NCBI RefSeq assembly: GCF_010500845.1
Contig: NZ_JAAAMI010000001.1
Coordinates: 186,001-250,000, forward strand
DNA: 64,000 nucleotides
Origin: Flagellimonas sediminis
GTDB lineage: Bacteria; Bacteroidota; Bacteroidia; Flavobacteriales; Flavobacteriaceae
Direction: 5' to 3'
The translations under genes were made by a program, and so were the position numbers. Shown one piece after another: positions 46,584 through 56,763 of the stretch (positions are counted from its first letter, which is position 1; every line of letters begins with the position of its first letter). The notes beneath the pieces are model-generated. The model was not told the DNA's origin. It was given only the letters and a program-made list of their open reading frames with translations, and made no database searches.

Positions 46584-49004
46584 TTAGAATACGTATTCCA
46601 CTCCCAAAATTAAATTGGTGCCTGGGGCCACAATGCCCGAGGAATACATCCGATACCGCTGGTTGGTAATGTTCTCCACCCCAACACTGGCCTTTAGCGC
46701 ATTGGTAATCTGGTATTGCGACCTAAAGTTCAAGGTATACCATGAGGGTGAATAGGGATTGCCATTGGCATCACTGGCGTAAATGTAATCCTTGCTCTGT
46801 TCGGACAGTGCCAAATCCGCATTGCTGACTTCCCCATTAAAATTTAAGAAAACATCCGCCTTTAGTTTTTGATCTTGCCAAACCAAATGGGCATCCCCAA
46901 AAAGTGGCGGGGCATGCCTTGCCGGACTGTCGGCTCCATCATCATCTTCCTCAGTACCTTCGGTAATGGTGAGGTTGGAAGTTAAGGACAGGTTCTTGTT
47001 AAAATACGTTTCGAGGCCCAATTCAAACCCGTATACATAGGCCTTGGCCGCATTTTGGATGGCCTGTACATTGCTCAACTCGCCGTTGTATTCAATTTCA
47101 CTTTGCCCATTGAAGTTAAAATCCCTTCTCACCAAGGCATCTACCAAATAGGTGTAGTACGCCGCCCCTTTTAATACCAAAACATCATTGAAGTTTTTTC
47201 TTAAGCCCAATTCACCGTTGTAAGCATATTCGGGTTCCAGATCAGGGTTGGGAACCACCACGGAACCGGGCTCCGAATCGAATATTTTGCCAATGTCATC
47301 AATATTGGGTGCCCTAAAGCCCGTGGAGCCGTTCAATGTCACCTGAAAATCGGACCATGGAAACCAACTGAAACCCAAACTGCCCGTTAAGGCACCAGTT
47401 ACGATATCTGCCTCATCAAAAGGGAAGGGGTAAAAGGTCTTTTCAAACTCTGCATCTACCCAAACCTGACTATATCGGATTCCGGACAACAAACTAAAAT
47501 TGGGTTTTATCTGATACTCGCTGTTCACGTATCCTGCCAAGGTCTGCCAAGTGGCCCCATCAGGATAACGGGAGGCGGTGCGCTCCACTTCGTCGGTCTC
47601 GATATCCTTTACGCTACCTTCGGAATGTACTTTGTTGAACACATATTCGGCACCATAGTACAAACGGAAGTTGCCCATTTTTTTGTTTTCAAAATCAAGG
47701 TTGACGGAAACCGCATCCACCTTTTCCTTGGTAGAATACAACTCCACATCCTGAAAGCCCCTATCGTGTCTACTTTCCTCAAAAAATTGATAGGCCGTGG
47801 TGAGTTTCACCCCATCATAGAATTTGTTCTTTCCTTTTTGTATGATCTGAAAATTTCCCATGAACCATTTCTGTGGACCATAGTACCATTCCGCGGAACG
47901 GAGTCCTTCGCCATCCTTGCTGGGCCTGATCAAACGGTCGTATCTGGAATAATCTGAGGTTTCGGAATAGTAGAGACCCAAATCGTACTTCCAGGTGCTA
48001 TTGGGTCTATAAGCAAACTTTTGAAGAAAATTGAGTTGGTCGTACCCCGTGGTAACCTGTTTTCTTGGATCATCGTTCGCCACAAGCACATCGGCACCAT
48101 TCTCGGTGACCACATAATTGTTCCGTAAATAGGAGTCCGGGCCGTGCTTCCCCATCTTCAGGTCGTCAAAATTGTTATAGGTAAAGCTGGTATAGGAGGC
48201 CCATTTTTTCTGCCCGAAATTAAGATCGACATGTGCCGTATTTTCACTGTTCGCCGTGGCATGCCTGTAATTGGCATTGCCTGAAAAAGCCAAACTATCG
48301 GTATAGGAAAAATGAGGCTGCTGGGTGTAGAAGCTCATTACACCACCAATGGCATCGCTCCCGTAGATTACGGAGCCGGGGCCGAAAGTGATCTCCGTTT
48401 TCTTTACGGTGAAGGGATCTATGGAAATCACGTTTTGAAGGTTCCCTCCCCTAAAAATGGCATTGTTCATCCGAACACCATCTACCGAAAGAAGTAAACG
48501 ATTGGTGGAAAATCCCCTGATCATGGGGCTACCACCCCCCAATTGACTTTTCTGCACAAACACCTTTCCACTGTTCTGCAACAGATCGGCCGAGGTCTGT
48601 GGGGAGGTAAAAGCTATGCTTCGATCATCCAAGGTCTCTACTTTTTGGGGAATCTGCTTTTTTTGTTGCTCCCATTTGGAAACGGACATGACTACTTCTT
48701 GGAGTTCCTCGGTTTTTAGATGGAGGTATACCCGGTTGCCGCGTCTGCCAATCTGTACCTTGGTGGTGACATAGGTTTCATAACTGATATGCCTGAACGT
48801 GATCTTTTCGTCATCTGAAAAAAATTCCAGGTCAATTTTTCCCTTGGCATCGGTCACCGCGGTCTTGGATTGGTCTTTGTTGAAAACGGCAATATTGTCA
48901 ATGGGAATACCAGTGTCTGCGTCCAAAACGGTTACTTCTTGGGCAAAAAGGGCAATGGAAAAAAGAAAAAGGATGAAGGTTAGGGTTGGTTTTAGGTTGA
49001 GCAT
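46584..49004 (-). CDS. TonB-dependent receptor, heme/hemoglobin type
   Basis: The ATG at 49004, right after the recO stop, gives 806 residues with a signal peptide cut near ALFAQE; a start at 49022 would lie inside recO. A carboxypeptidase-like domain (about 20-95) is followed by the plug ('GSPMIRGFSTNRLLLSVDGVRMNNAIFRGGNLQN') and barrel. The extracellular 'GFRAPNIDDIGK' and 'VPNPDLEPEYAYNGELG' match the FRAP and NPDL boxes of HmuR-type heme receptors, so heme uptake is likely. It is cotranscribed with recO, an unlikely functional partner. Confidence 0.9.
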   Translation of the reverse strand: MLNLKPTLTFILFLFSIALFAQEVTVLDADTGIPIDNIAVFNKDQSKTAVTDAKGKIDLEFFSDDEKITFRHISYETYVTTKVQIGRRGNRVYLHLKTEELQEVVMSVSKWEQQKKQIPQKVETLDDRSIAFTSPQTSADLLQNSGKVFVQKSQLGGGSPMIRGFSTNRLLLSVDGVRMNNAIFRGGNLQNVISIDPFTVKKTEITFGPGSVIYGSDAIGGVMSFYTQQPHFSYTDSLAFSGNANYRHATANSENTAHVDLNFGQKKWASYTSFTYNNFDDLKMGKHGPDSYLRNNYVVTENGADVLVANDDPRKQVTTGYDQLNFLQKFAYRPNSTWKYDLGLYYSETSDYSRYDRLIRPSKDGEGLRSAEWYYGPQKWFMGNFQIIQKGKNKFYDGVKLTTAYQFFEESRHDRGFQDVELYSTKEKVDAVSVNLDFENKKMGNFRLYYGAEYVFNKVHSEGSVKDIETDEVERTASRYPDGATWQTLAGYVNSEYQIKPNFSLLSGIRYSQVWVDAEFEKTFYPFPFDEADIVTGALTGSLGFSWFPWSDFQVTLNGSTGFRAPNIDDIGKIFDSEPGSVVVPNPDLEPEYAYNGELGLRKNFNDVLVLKGAAYYTYLVDALVRRDFNFNGQSEIEYNGELSNVQAIQNAAKAYVYGFELGLETYFNKNLSLTSNLTITEGTEEDDDGADSPARHAPPLFGDAHLVWQDQKLKADVFLNFNGEVSNADLALSEQSKDYIYASDANGNPYSPSWYTLNFRSQYQITNALKASVGVENITNQRYRMYSSGIVAPGTNLILGVEYVF

Positions 49005-49005
49005 T

Positions 49006-49725
49006 TTAATTGAACACTGCATTTAATACGGCGAGGGACTTCGGTTCCCTGAACCCGTGCACGTGCAATCGGTAGTACAGTATCACCATTTTTAAGAGTT
49101 CCCGCCTGTTAGACTTAGTTAGTTGTATAGTTCTTAATGCATCAAAATTCGTGCCCAAAAATTTCTTAAAATCTAACAATATTTCACTATGAATCAATGG
49201 GTTAAGAGATGGGGATGGATAAAATTCCCCTTCCTGAAGATCAAAAAAAGGCAAATCTTGCAGGGAGGTGTCCGGGTAAAATCCCAAAAACTTGCTCAGG
49301 TTCATCAAAAACAGAATATGAAAATCGGGCGGCAAGGCATGTGCATCCAGCCATTGCAAGCTATATTCCAAATAATTGAACAGACTTTGGTCCTTCTCTT
49401 GTTCATGGATGCTATTCCCCAACATTTCGGCCAAAAAAAGCACTACGCTGTTTTTTACAATATCAGTATGGAGGGTTATGTAGGGAACGGCCACCTTAAC
49501 TTCCCGAATGCTTTCCAAAGTGCCCTTGTTCTTATGGTAGGCCTCGATTTCCAATTGCATCAAAGGAAGGAAATAGGCGGGCTTCAACTTTCCCTTTTTG
49601 GACGCCAAGATCCCTTTCAACAAATAGGACTTTAACCCATCCGATTCGGTAAAGGCCCGAACGATCAAACTAGTGTCCCCATATTTTAGGGAAGATAGAA
49701 CAATGGCTTTGGTCGTTACTTGCAT
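49006..49725 (-). CDS. recO: DNA repair protein RecO
   Basis: 239 residues, usual length. The N-terminal OB fold ('TTKAIVLSSLKYGDTSLIVRAFTES', about 3-27) precedes an alpha-helical C-terminal domain; the Bacteroidota form lacks a full zinc Cys set. It mediates RecA loading on SSB-coated DNA in the RecFOR pathway. Its stop lies one base before the TonB receptor start. Confidence 0.93.
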   Translation of the reverse strand: MQVTTKAIVLSSLKYGDTSLIVRAFTESDGLKSYLLKGILASKKGKLKPAYFLPLMQLEIEAYHKNKGTLESIREVKVAVPYITLHTDIVKNSVVLFLAEMLGNSIHEQEKDQSLFNYLEYSLQWLDAHALPPDFHILFLMNLSKFLGFYPDTSLQDLPFFDLQEGEFYPSPSLNPLIHSEILLDFKKFLGTNFDALRTIQLTKSNRRELLKMVILYYRLHVHGFREPKSLAVLNAVFN

Positions 49726-49814
49726 GGGCTAAAAAAAGAAGCAGTTACCGGAAGTGTAAAAGTAATCACAACTTCTGGCAACTGCCAATCAAAAACCATT
49801 CGAGATGGTCAGTA

Positions 49815-51206
<1,392 letters not shown>

Positions 51207-51229
51207 TTAGTGAATTATGAATTTGACGG

Positions 51230-51237
51230 CAAAATTA
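51230..51237 (-). promoter_or_regulatory. Probable gdhA -7 promoter element (TAATTTTG)
   Basis: Exact TAnnTTTG on the minus strand, 71 bp before the gdhA ATG. No TTG at the expected distance. Confidence 0.4.
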
Positions 51238-51287
51238 TATTATTTCCATAATTTGAACATTTATTTTTTATAAATTTTTCAAAATGT

Positions 51288-52442
51288 TTAGGCTAGGGCC
51301 TGTTCCAGATCGTCCATCAAATCCTCCACATCCTCAATGCCCACACTCAACCGGATCAGGGCATCCACCACCCCGCTTTTTTCACGTTCGGCTTTGGGAA
51401 TACTCGCATGGGTCATACTGGCCGGATGGCCTGCCAAACTTTCCACACCCCCTAACGACTCGGCAAGGGTAAATATTTTCAGTTTCTCCACAATTTTTAT
51501 AGCATCTTCATAGCTCCCGCCTTTGGGTACGAAGGAAATCATCCCTCCAAATCCGCTCATTTGATCCTTGGCTACTTTGTGGTTGGGATGGTCCTCAAAA
51601 CCTGGCCAGTACACCTTTTCTATTTTTGGATGATTATTGAGAAAGTGGGCAATGGCCTCCCCGTTCTCACAATGCCGCTGCATACGAACGTGCAGCGTTT
51701 TGATACCCCGGAGGGTTAAAAAACTATCCATGGGGCCACAAACGGCACCGCTGGCATTCTGGATAAAATACAATCGGTCCGCCAATTCCTTGTCGCTTAC
51801 CACCAAAGCTCCCACGACCACATCACTGTGCCCGCCCAAATATTTGGTGGCGGAATGCATCACAATATCGGCACCAAGGTCCAATGGCCGTTGTAGATAC
51901 GGCGTAGCAAAGGTATTGTCCACGGCCAGCAACAAACCATGGTTTTTGGTGATTTCGGACACAGCCTTAATGTCGATAATGTTCATCATGGGGTTGGTGG
52001 GTGTTTCTATCCAAACCAACTTGGTCTTGGCATTGATCTGTTCCTTAATATGGTTCACATGGCCCATGTCCACAAACCGAAAAGTAATCCCGAATTTTTC
52101 ATAGACCCGCTTAAAAAGTCGGTAACTACCCCCATATAAGTCACTGGTTGAAATGACCTCATCACCAGGTTCCAACAATTTCATAACAGCATCAATGGCG
52201 GCGAGACCACTCGCGAATGCCATCCCATATTCCCCATTTTCAATACTGGCCAAGGCATTTTCCAAAGCCGTCCGGGTGGGATTGGCACTTCTGGAATACT
52301 CATATCCCAAATGTCCTCCAGGGGTGGATTGGGCATAGGTGGAGGTTTGATATATCGGGGGCATTACGGCACCGTAGGCCTTGTCTGGCTGTTGCCCACC
52401 GTGTATGGTCTTACTATTGAATTTTAACTCTTTTTTGCTCAT
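51288..52442 (-). CDS. Cys/Met metabolism PLP enzyme (cystathionine gamma-synthase/lyase type)
   Basis: The ATG at 52442 gives 384 residues; the TTG at 52451 is an unlikely start. PLP Lys is in 'MHSATKYLGGHSDV' (about 200-213). 'KTIHGGQQPDKAYGAVMPPIYQTSTY' and the C-terminal 'LAESLGGVESLAGHPASMTHASI' are the family signature. It belongs to the trans-sulfuration enzymes; lyase versus synthase cannot be settled from sequence by eye. It is minus-strand, divergent from the RsiV-like gene. Confidence 0.92.
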   Translation of the reverse strand: MSKKELKFNSKTIHGGQQPDKAYGAVMPPIYQTSTYAQSTPGGHLGYEYSRSANPTRTALENALASIENGEYGMAFASGLAAIDAVMKLLEPGDEVISTSDLYGGSYRLFKRVYEKFGITFRFVDMGHVNHIKEQINAKTKLVWIETPTNPMMNIIDIKAVSEITKNHGLLLAVDNTFATPYLQRPLDLGADIVMHSATKYLGGHSDVVVGALVVSDKELADRLYFIQNASGAVCGPMDSFLTLRGIKTLHVRMQRHCENGEAIAHFLNNHPKIEKVYWPGFEDHPNHKVAKDQMSGFGGMISFVPKGGSYEDAIKIVEKLKIFTLAESLGGVESLAGHPASMTHASIPKAEREKSGVVDALIRLSVGIEDVEDLMDDLEQALA

Positions 52443-52528
52443 ACGGGTCAATTCTAGCTACAAATGTATCGCTATCTTTCGGCGTATTCAACGATGTGTT
52501 ATTTTTGATGACCCTAAAATTCCATAAC

Positions 52529-53272
52529 ATGAAAAAATGCCTTGGTGTATTCTTGATACTTGCTTTTGTTGTAGGTTGTGAAACTGAAAGCAAACTTACC
52601 TTCGATACCCTTCAATTGGTAGGAGAAAACTGCACCGATTGTCCTACAATAGAAATCAACATCCCCACTGCCATGGATGAATCATCCGTGGCCACCGCCA
52701 TCAACAGGTCTTTAAGGGAGGAGATTATTTCGTTATTATCTTTCAGCGAGGACCAAACCATTGACAGCGTGGACAAAGCCATTGCATCTTTTACCGACAG
52801 TTACAAAGAGCTCAAGGAAAAATTTCCGGAGGAAGTGGCCTGGGAAGCCCAAATCAATGGGGAAGTGGTTTATGAAGATACCAACATTGTGACCATCAAA
52901 TTGAATTCCTATTCCTTCACTGGCGGTGCCCACGGCTATGCCTCAACCTCTTTTTTGAATTTTGACAAAGCACAGGGGACCGAATTGGAAAACTACGATC
53001 TGTTTGAAGACTATGAAGGATTTTCCCAATTTGCCGAAGCCCAGTTCCGGGAGCAGGAAAAAATTCCTCAGGACAGGAACATCAACGCCACTGGGTTTAT
53101 GTTCGAAGGGGATGCGTTCCATTTGGCCCAAAATATGGGCTATACCCAAAACGGACTCCAAATGGTGTACAACCAATATGAGGTGGCCTCCTATGCCGAA
53201 GGACCCATTGTATTGACCCTTTCTTTTGAAGACATCAACAAGTACTTGAAATTTAAGACCGTTAAATCCTAA
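52529..53272 (+). CDS. RsiV-like lipoprotein (DUF4163/DUF3298)
   Basis: The ATG at 52529 gives 247 residues with a good signal peptide and lipobox (AFVVGC, Cys16); the ORF extends upstream but those residues spoil the signal. 'VAWEAQINGEVVYEDTNIVTIKLNSYSFTGGAHGYASTSFLNFD' (about 100-143) is the DUF4163/DUF3298 core found in RsiV anti-sigma and PdaC proteins, which bind lysozyme or act on peptidoglycan. No sigma factor is adjacent, so a regulatory role is not supported. The stop overlaps the convergent DinB gene by 4 bp. Confidence 0.85.
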   Translation: MKKCLGVFLILAFVVGCETESKLTFDTLQLVGENCTDCPTIEINIPTAMDESSVATAINRSLREEIISLLSFSEDQTIDSVDKAIASFTDSYKELKEKFPEEVAWEAQINGEVVYEDTNIVTIKLNSYSFTGGAHGYASTSFLNFDKAQGTELENYDLFEDYEGFSQFAEAQFREQEKIPQDRNINATGFMFEGDAFHLAQNMGYTQNGLQMVYNQYEVASYAEGPIVLTLSFEDINKYLKFKTVKS

Positions 53273-53736
53273 CGGTCCCTTTGCAAAGCATGCTTTAAAG
53301 CCATTATGGCACCTAGGTGAAGCCCTTCATGGAAAACGTTGAAGGCCAGGGCGTCCTCTGCACTGCTCAACCCTATTTTCGGGGAGGTCATGTATTCCTG
53401 AAAGTTTTTGAACCTTCCGTGTTCATAGTCCAGTTGAATATGTTTTATTGTACTGAACAGATACGCATCAATTTTTTCCATTTCCGCTTTGGAGGGTTCT
53501 CCATCGGGAAAAGTTCCCTTGCGGTACTTATCTATCAAATCCTTCTCTATGGTAAAGTCACGCCCGCTCAACCCGTATAACAACAATTGTGGGGTAACCA
53601 CCACATGGGCAATGTTCCACCAAATGTTATTGTTGAATCCCTCAGGAATCCTGAACAGGTCCTGTTGTGGGGTTTTATGCAGATAATCATGAAGTATCTT
53701 TCTGTTTTTCAGTAAGATGTCGAACAATTTTTCCAT
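53269..53736 (-). CDS. DinB family protein
   Basis: 155 residues, one DinB/YfiT-like four-helix bundle. Three metal-type histidines are placed as usual: the helix 2 'NIAHVVVTPQ' His (about 43), and 'VFHEGLHLG' with two (about 137 and 141). Members include bacillithiol-type transferases and metal-dependent hydrolases; the substrate here is unknown. Cytosolic. Confidence 0.85.
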   Translation of the reverse strand: MEKLFDILLKNRKILHDYLHKTPQQDLFRIPEGFNNNIWWNIAHVVVTPQLLLYGLSGRDFTIEKDLIDKYRKGTFPDGEPSKAEMEKIDAYLFSTIKHIQLDYEHGRFKNFQEYMTSPKIGLSSAEDALAFNVFHEGLHLGAIMALKHALQRDR

Positions 53737-53879
53737 ATTCAGGTTGCATTTGGTTCGATAAAACTAGTTTTAAAATTTGGAAAACACCTATGACAAATAC
53801 ACAAAAATTAACAATGCGAAGAAATAAAACACCTTGCCCAAAACCTGTTGAATTTACCTTTTCTTCATCTGTTTTGGTG

Positions 53880-53887
53880 TAATTTTG
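53880..53887 (+). promoter_or_regulatory. Probable -7 promoter element (TAATTTTG)
   Basis: Exact TAnnTTTG match 31 bp before the ATG at 53919. No TTG at the expected distance. Confidence 0.4.
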
Positions 53888-53918
53888 ATTTCCTTTGGCA
53901 ATTCATCACCCATTGATC

Positions 53919-54272
53919 ATGAAAAAAATATACCACTTGGGCAGTTGCTCAACCTGTCAACGCATTCTTAAGGAATTGGAACCTTTGGATGGGGTTCAAC
54001 TTCAAGAAATTAAATCGGAGCCCATGACGGCAGCGCAGGTAGATGAGATGAAAGTACTTTCCGGAAGTTACGAATCCCTCTTCAGCAAAAAGGCCATGTT
54101 GTTCCGTCAAAAAGGACTCCATGAAAAAGAACTTTCCGAAAAAGACTATAAGGAATTGATTTTGGAGCATTACACCTTTTTGAAAAGACCAGTCATTCTA
54201 ATTGACGGAAAAATTTTTGTGGGCAATTCCAAGAAAACGGTCCAAGCGGCCAAGGAAGCATTGCATCCATGA
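53919..54272 (+). CDS. ArsC/Spx-family thioredoxin-fold protein
   Basis: The ATG at 53919 gives 117 residues, the usual length; a TTG eight codons earlier adds nothing conserved. 'YHLGSCSTCQRILKEL' (about 4-19) has the redox-active CxxC-type Cys pair and the C-terminal 'LKRPVILIDGKIFVGNSKKTV' is the cis-Pro strand of arsenate-reductase-like proteins. Arsenate reduction is not certain: no ars genes are near and many flavobacterial members are uncharacterised. It overlaps the EamA transporter gene by 4 bp (ATGA). Confidence 0.85.
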   Translation: MKKIYHLGSCSTCQRILKELEPLDGVQLQEIKSEPMTAAQVDEMKVLSGSYESLFSKKAMLFRQKGLHEKELSEKDYKELILEHYTFLKRPVILIDGKIFVGNSKKTVQAAKEALHP

Positions 54273-55165
54273 GCAAAAGAACTCTCGCCATATTGGCTGC
54301 CATTGGGGCCACAACCATCTATGGCATTAACCATACCGTGGCCAAGGGAGTCATGCCCATGTATGTAAAACCCTTTGGGTTTATATTGCTGAGGGTCACC
54401 GGAGCGGCCATCCTATTTTGGCTCATCTCCATTTTTGGGCCCAAGGAAAAAATTGAACGAAAGGATTGGGGCCGAATATTGGCCTGTGCCTCTTTGGGTA
54501 TGGTAGTGAACATGCTCTCTTTTTTTAAGGGCCTACAACTTTCCACCCCAATCAATAGTGCGGTCTTGGTCACCATTACTCCAATTATTGTAGTGATTTT
54601 GTCCGCTTTGTTTTTGAGCGAGCGGATTACCTTGAACAAGGGACTTGGCGTGCTCCTAGGTTTTTTGGGAGCCCTGGGACTTATCTTTTTTGGGGCAGAA
54701 ATTCGCCATGATGCTCCCAACATTCCATTGGGCAACTTTTTGTTTGTGGTAAATGCCACAGCATATGGCGCGTACCTGATCGTGGTAAAAAAACTGATTG
54801 AAAAATACCACCCCTTCACTTTGATGAAGTGGTTGTTCACCATTGCAATTATCATTAATCTACCCATTACCCTCCCCGATGTACTGCAAATGGATTGGGC
54901 CAACATGCCATTGTGGGCCTATGGTTCCATTGCGTTTGTAGTTATTGGCACCACTTTTACCACTTATTTGTTCAATGTTTTTGCCCTGACCCAACTCAAG
55001 GCCTCCACCGTTGGAGCCTTTGTTTATCTGCAGCCATTGGTTGGCATCATATATGCCCTTATGTCAGGAAAGGACCACCTTACCTTAATAAAGGTGGCCG
55101 CAACGACACTGGTTTTCGTAGGGGTATATTTGGCAAGCAAAAAGCCAAAACCTAATCTAGGGTAG
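54269..55165 (+). CDS. DMT superfamily transporter (two EamA domains)
   Basis: 298 residues with ten membrane helices in two EamA repeats (about 8-140 and 150-290). 'LLRVTGAAILFWLIS' and 'LGVLLGFLGALGLIFFG' mark the first, 'YLQPLVGIIYALMSGKDHLT' the second. It should move a small metabolite, amino acid or sugar across the inner membrane; direction and substrate unknown. Translationally coupled to the ArsC-like gene. Confidence 0.9.
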   Translation: MSKRTLAILAAIGATTIYGINHTVAKGVMPMYVKPFGFILLRVTGAAILFWLISIFGPKEKIERKDWGRILACASLGMVVNMLSFFKGLQLSTPINSAVLVTITPIIVVILSALFLSERITLNKGLGVLLGFLGALGLIFFGAEIRHDAPNIPLGNFLFVVNATAYGAYLIVVKKLIEKYHPFTLMKWLFTIAIIINLPITLPDVLQMDWANMPLWAYGSIAFVVIGTTFTTYLFNVFALTQLKASTVGAFVYLQPLVGIIYALMSGKDHLTLIKVAATTLVFVGVYLASKKPKPNLG

Positions 55166-55188
55166 TTATAGAGTTTTCTTCTAGATTG

Positions 55189-55662
55189 CTATAGATCCTG
55201 AGGAACTTGTACAAACTTTCGGGTATCCTCCTTGGTCAACACCTTAAAATCCTTGGATTGTTCCATGGCCTGGAACGCCTCCAAAAATTCTACGGGAAGA
55301 CCTGTCAACTTTCGCTCCTTTAAATCGATCCAAGCACCCATCATCTCACAACGGGCAAAATTTTTGCCTTTGAAATCGTAAAAGTTGTGCCGGAACTCAA
55401 AGAACATTCCATCCTCGCTCATTCCAACAAACTCCAAGGAAACTTTTACCGGTCTACCAGGGAAGGCCTCCTTAAAATAATAGACGTGTTCATAGAAAAC
55501 CACGGGGCCGATATTGTGGATGGCCATGCTCACCTGGTTGAAGCCCAACTGGCCCAAATACGCCATCCGGGTATGGCTCATAAAATTGATGTAGGCCGAA
55601 TTGGCCATATGGCGGTTGGCATCCAAATCGCTCCAACGAATCTCGAACTCTTTAAAAAACAT
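55189..55662 (-). CDS. Acyl-CoA thioesterase (4HBT hotdog family)
   Basis: 157 residues, one hotdog domain. The N-terminal 'EIRWSDLDANRHMANSAYINFMSHTRM' (about 7-33) holds the 4HBT D-x-N-x-H motif. It probably hydrolyses an acyl-CoA or 4-hydroxybenzoyl-CoA-like thioester; the chain length cannot be told. Cytosolic, convergent with the transporter gene. Confidence 0.9.
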   Translation of the reverse strand: MFFKEFEIRWSDLDANRHMANSAYINFMSHTRMAYLGQLGFNQVSMAIHNIGPVVFYEHVYYFKEAFPGRPVKVSLEFVGMSEDGMFFEFRHNFYDFKGKNFARCEMMGAWIDLKERKLTGLPVEFLEAFQAMEQSKDFKVLTKEDTRKFVQVPQDL

Positions 55663-55707
55663 AGCGGGTTATTTTGTTATGCATGCATAATAATTGTAAA
55701 AATACCA

Positions 55708-55715
55708 TAGTTTTG
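55708..55715 (+). promoter_or_regulatory. Probable -7 promoter element (TAGTTTTG)
   Basis: Exact TAnnTTTG match 62 bp before the ATG at 55778. No TTG at the expected distance. Confidence 0.35.
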
Positions 55716-55777
55716 AATACTGTTTCCATCGAGTAGCAGAATAGTTCCTATTTTTAAACATAGTTTAACATCACGCC

Positions 55778-56755
55778 ATGAGCCAAAAAGCCGAATTCAT
55801 CCAAAACCTTTCCTTACCCGTTGTTGCCGCCCCCATGTTTTTGATCTCTGGGCCTAAATTGGTCATCGAATGCTGCAAGAATGGTATCGTCGGTACCTTT
55901 CCGGCCTTGAACCAACGCACCAGCGAAGGTTTTGAGGAATGGCTCATCGAAATCAAATCGGAACTCCAAAAATTTGAGGAGGAAACCGGTAAAAAAGCGG
56001 CTCCCTTTGGGGTGAACTTGGTGGTGCATCCTACCAATCCACGCTTGGAGGCCGATGTAAGACTCTGCATGAAGCACAAAGTACCCTTGGTCATTACCTC
56101 CTTGGGTGCCGTAAGCATGGTGGTCGATGCCATTCACAGTTATGGCGGTTTGGTGTTTCATGACATCATCAAAAAAAGACATGCCGAAAAAGCGGCCGAA
56201 GCCGGAGTGGATGGTCTGATCCTCGTATCGGCAGGTGCCGGTGGGCACGGCGGGACCATCAATCCCATGAGTTTGATCACCGAGGTTAAAAAATTCTTCC
56301 ACAAGACCATTTTACTTTCGGGGTGCATCAGCACAGGACGGGACATTGCCTCTGCCATGCAAATGGGTGCTGACCTGGCCTACATGGGCACCCGTTTTAT
56401 TAATACAGAAGAAAGTCAGGCTACGGAGGAATATCGAAAAATGATCATGGATGCCGGGGCCAGTGACATTGTCTATACGGCTGCCATTTCTGGGGTGCAT
56501 GCCAACTTTTTGGCCGCCAGCCTTAAAGCGGCAGGCATAACCGAAGCGGATTTGAAAAAGGACACCAAAATCGACTTTGGCAAGGAACTCAACACCGAGG
56601 CCAAGGCCTGGAAAACCATTTGGTCCGCTGGACAGGGGGCCACGGCCATTGATGATGTGCTTCCCGTTGCCAAACTTGTAGAAAAATTGAAGGGTGAGTT
56701 CAAATCCGCCATAGAAGAACAGACCAAACTTCTTGAAACCTACGCAAAAGATTAA
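55778..56755 (+). CDS. Nitronate monooxygenase-like FMN oxidoreductase
   Basis: 325 residues, a TIM-barrel flavoenzyme of the 2-nitropropane dioxygenase/NMO family. 'PVVAAPMFLISGPKLVIECCKNGIVGTFPALN' (about 14-45), the FMN phosphate loop 'VSAGAGGHGGTINP' (about 149-162) and 'SGCISTGRDIASAMQMGADLAYMGTRF' are visible. The class oxidises nitronates or reduces enones/quinones; the exact reaction is not shown. The next gene lies 8 bp downstream. Confidence 0.9.
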   Translation: MSQKAEFIQNLSLPVVAAPMFLISGPKLVIECCKNGIVGTFPALNQRTSEGFEEWLIEIKSELQKFEEETGKKAAPFGVNLVVHPTNPRLEADVRLCMKHKVPLVITSLGAVSMVVDAIHSYGGLVFHDIIKKRHAEKAAEAGVDGLILVSAGAGGHGGTINPMSLITEVKKFFHKTILLSGCISTGRDIASAMQMGADLAYMGTRFINTEESQATEEYRKMIMDAGASDIVYTAAISGVHANFLAASLKAAGITEADLKKDTKIDFGKELNTEAKAWKTIWSAGQGATAIDDVLPVAKLVEKLKGEFKSAIEEQTKLLETYAKD

Positions 56756-56763
56756 GGATTAAA

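Noticed and set aside
53919..55165. Arsenic-resistance operon
   Set aside because: Only an ArsC-fold protein and a DMT transporter are present; there is no arsenite efflux gene or arsenic-type ArsR regulator beside them.
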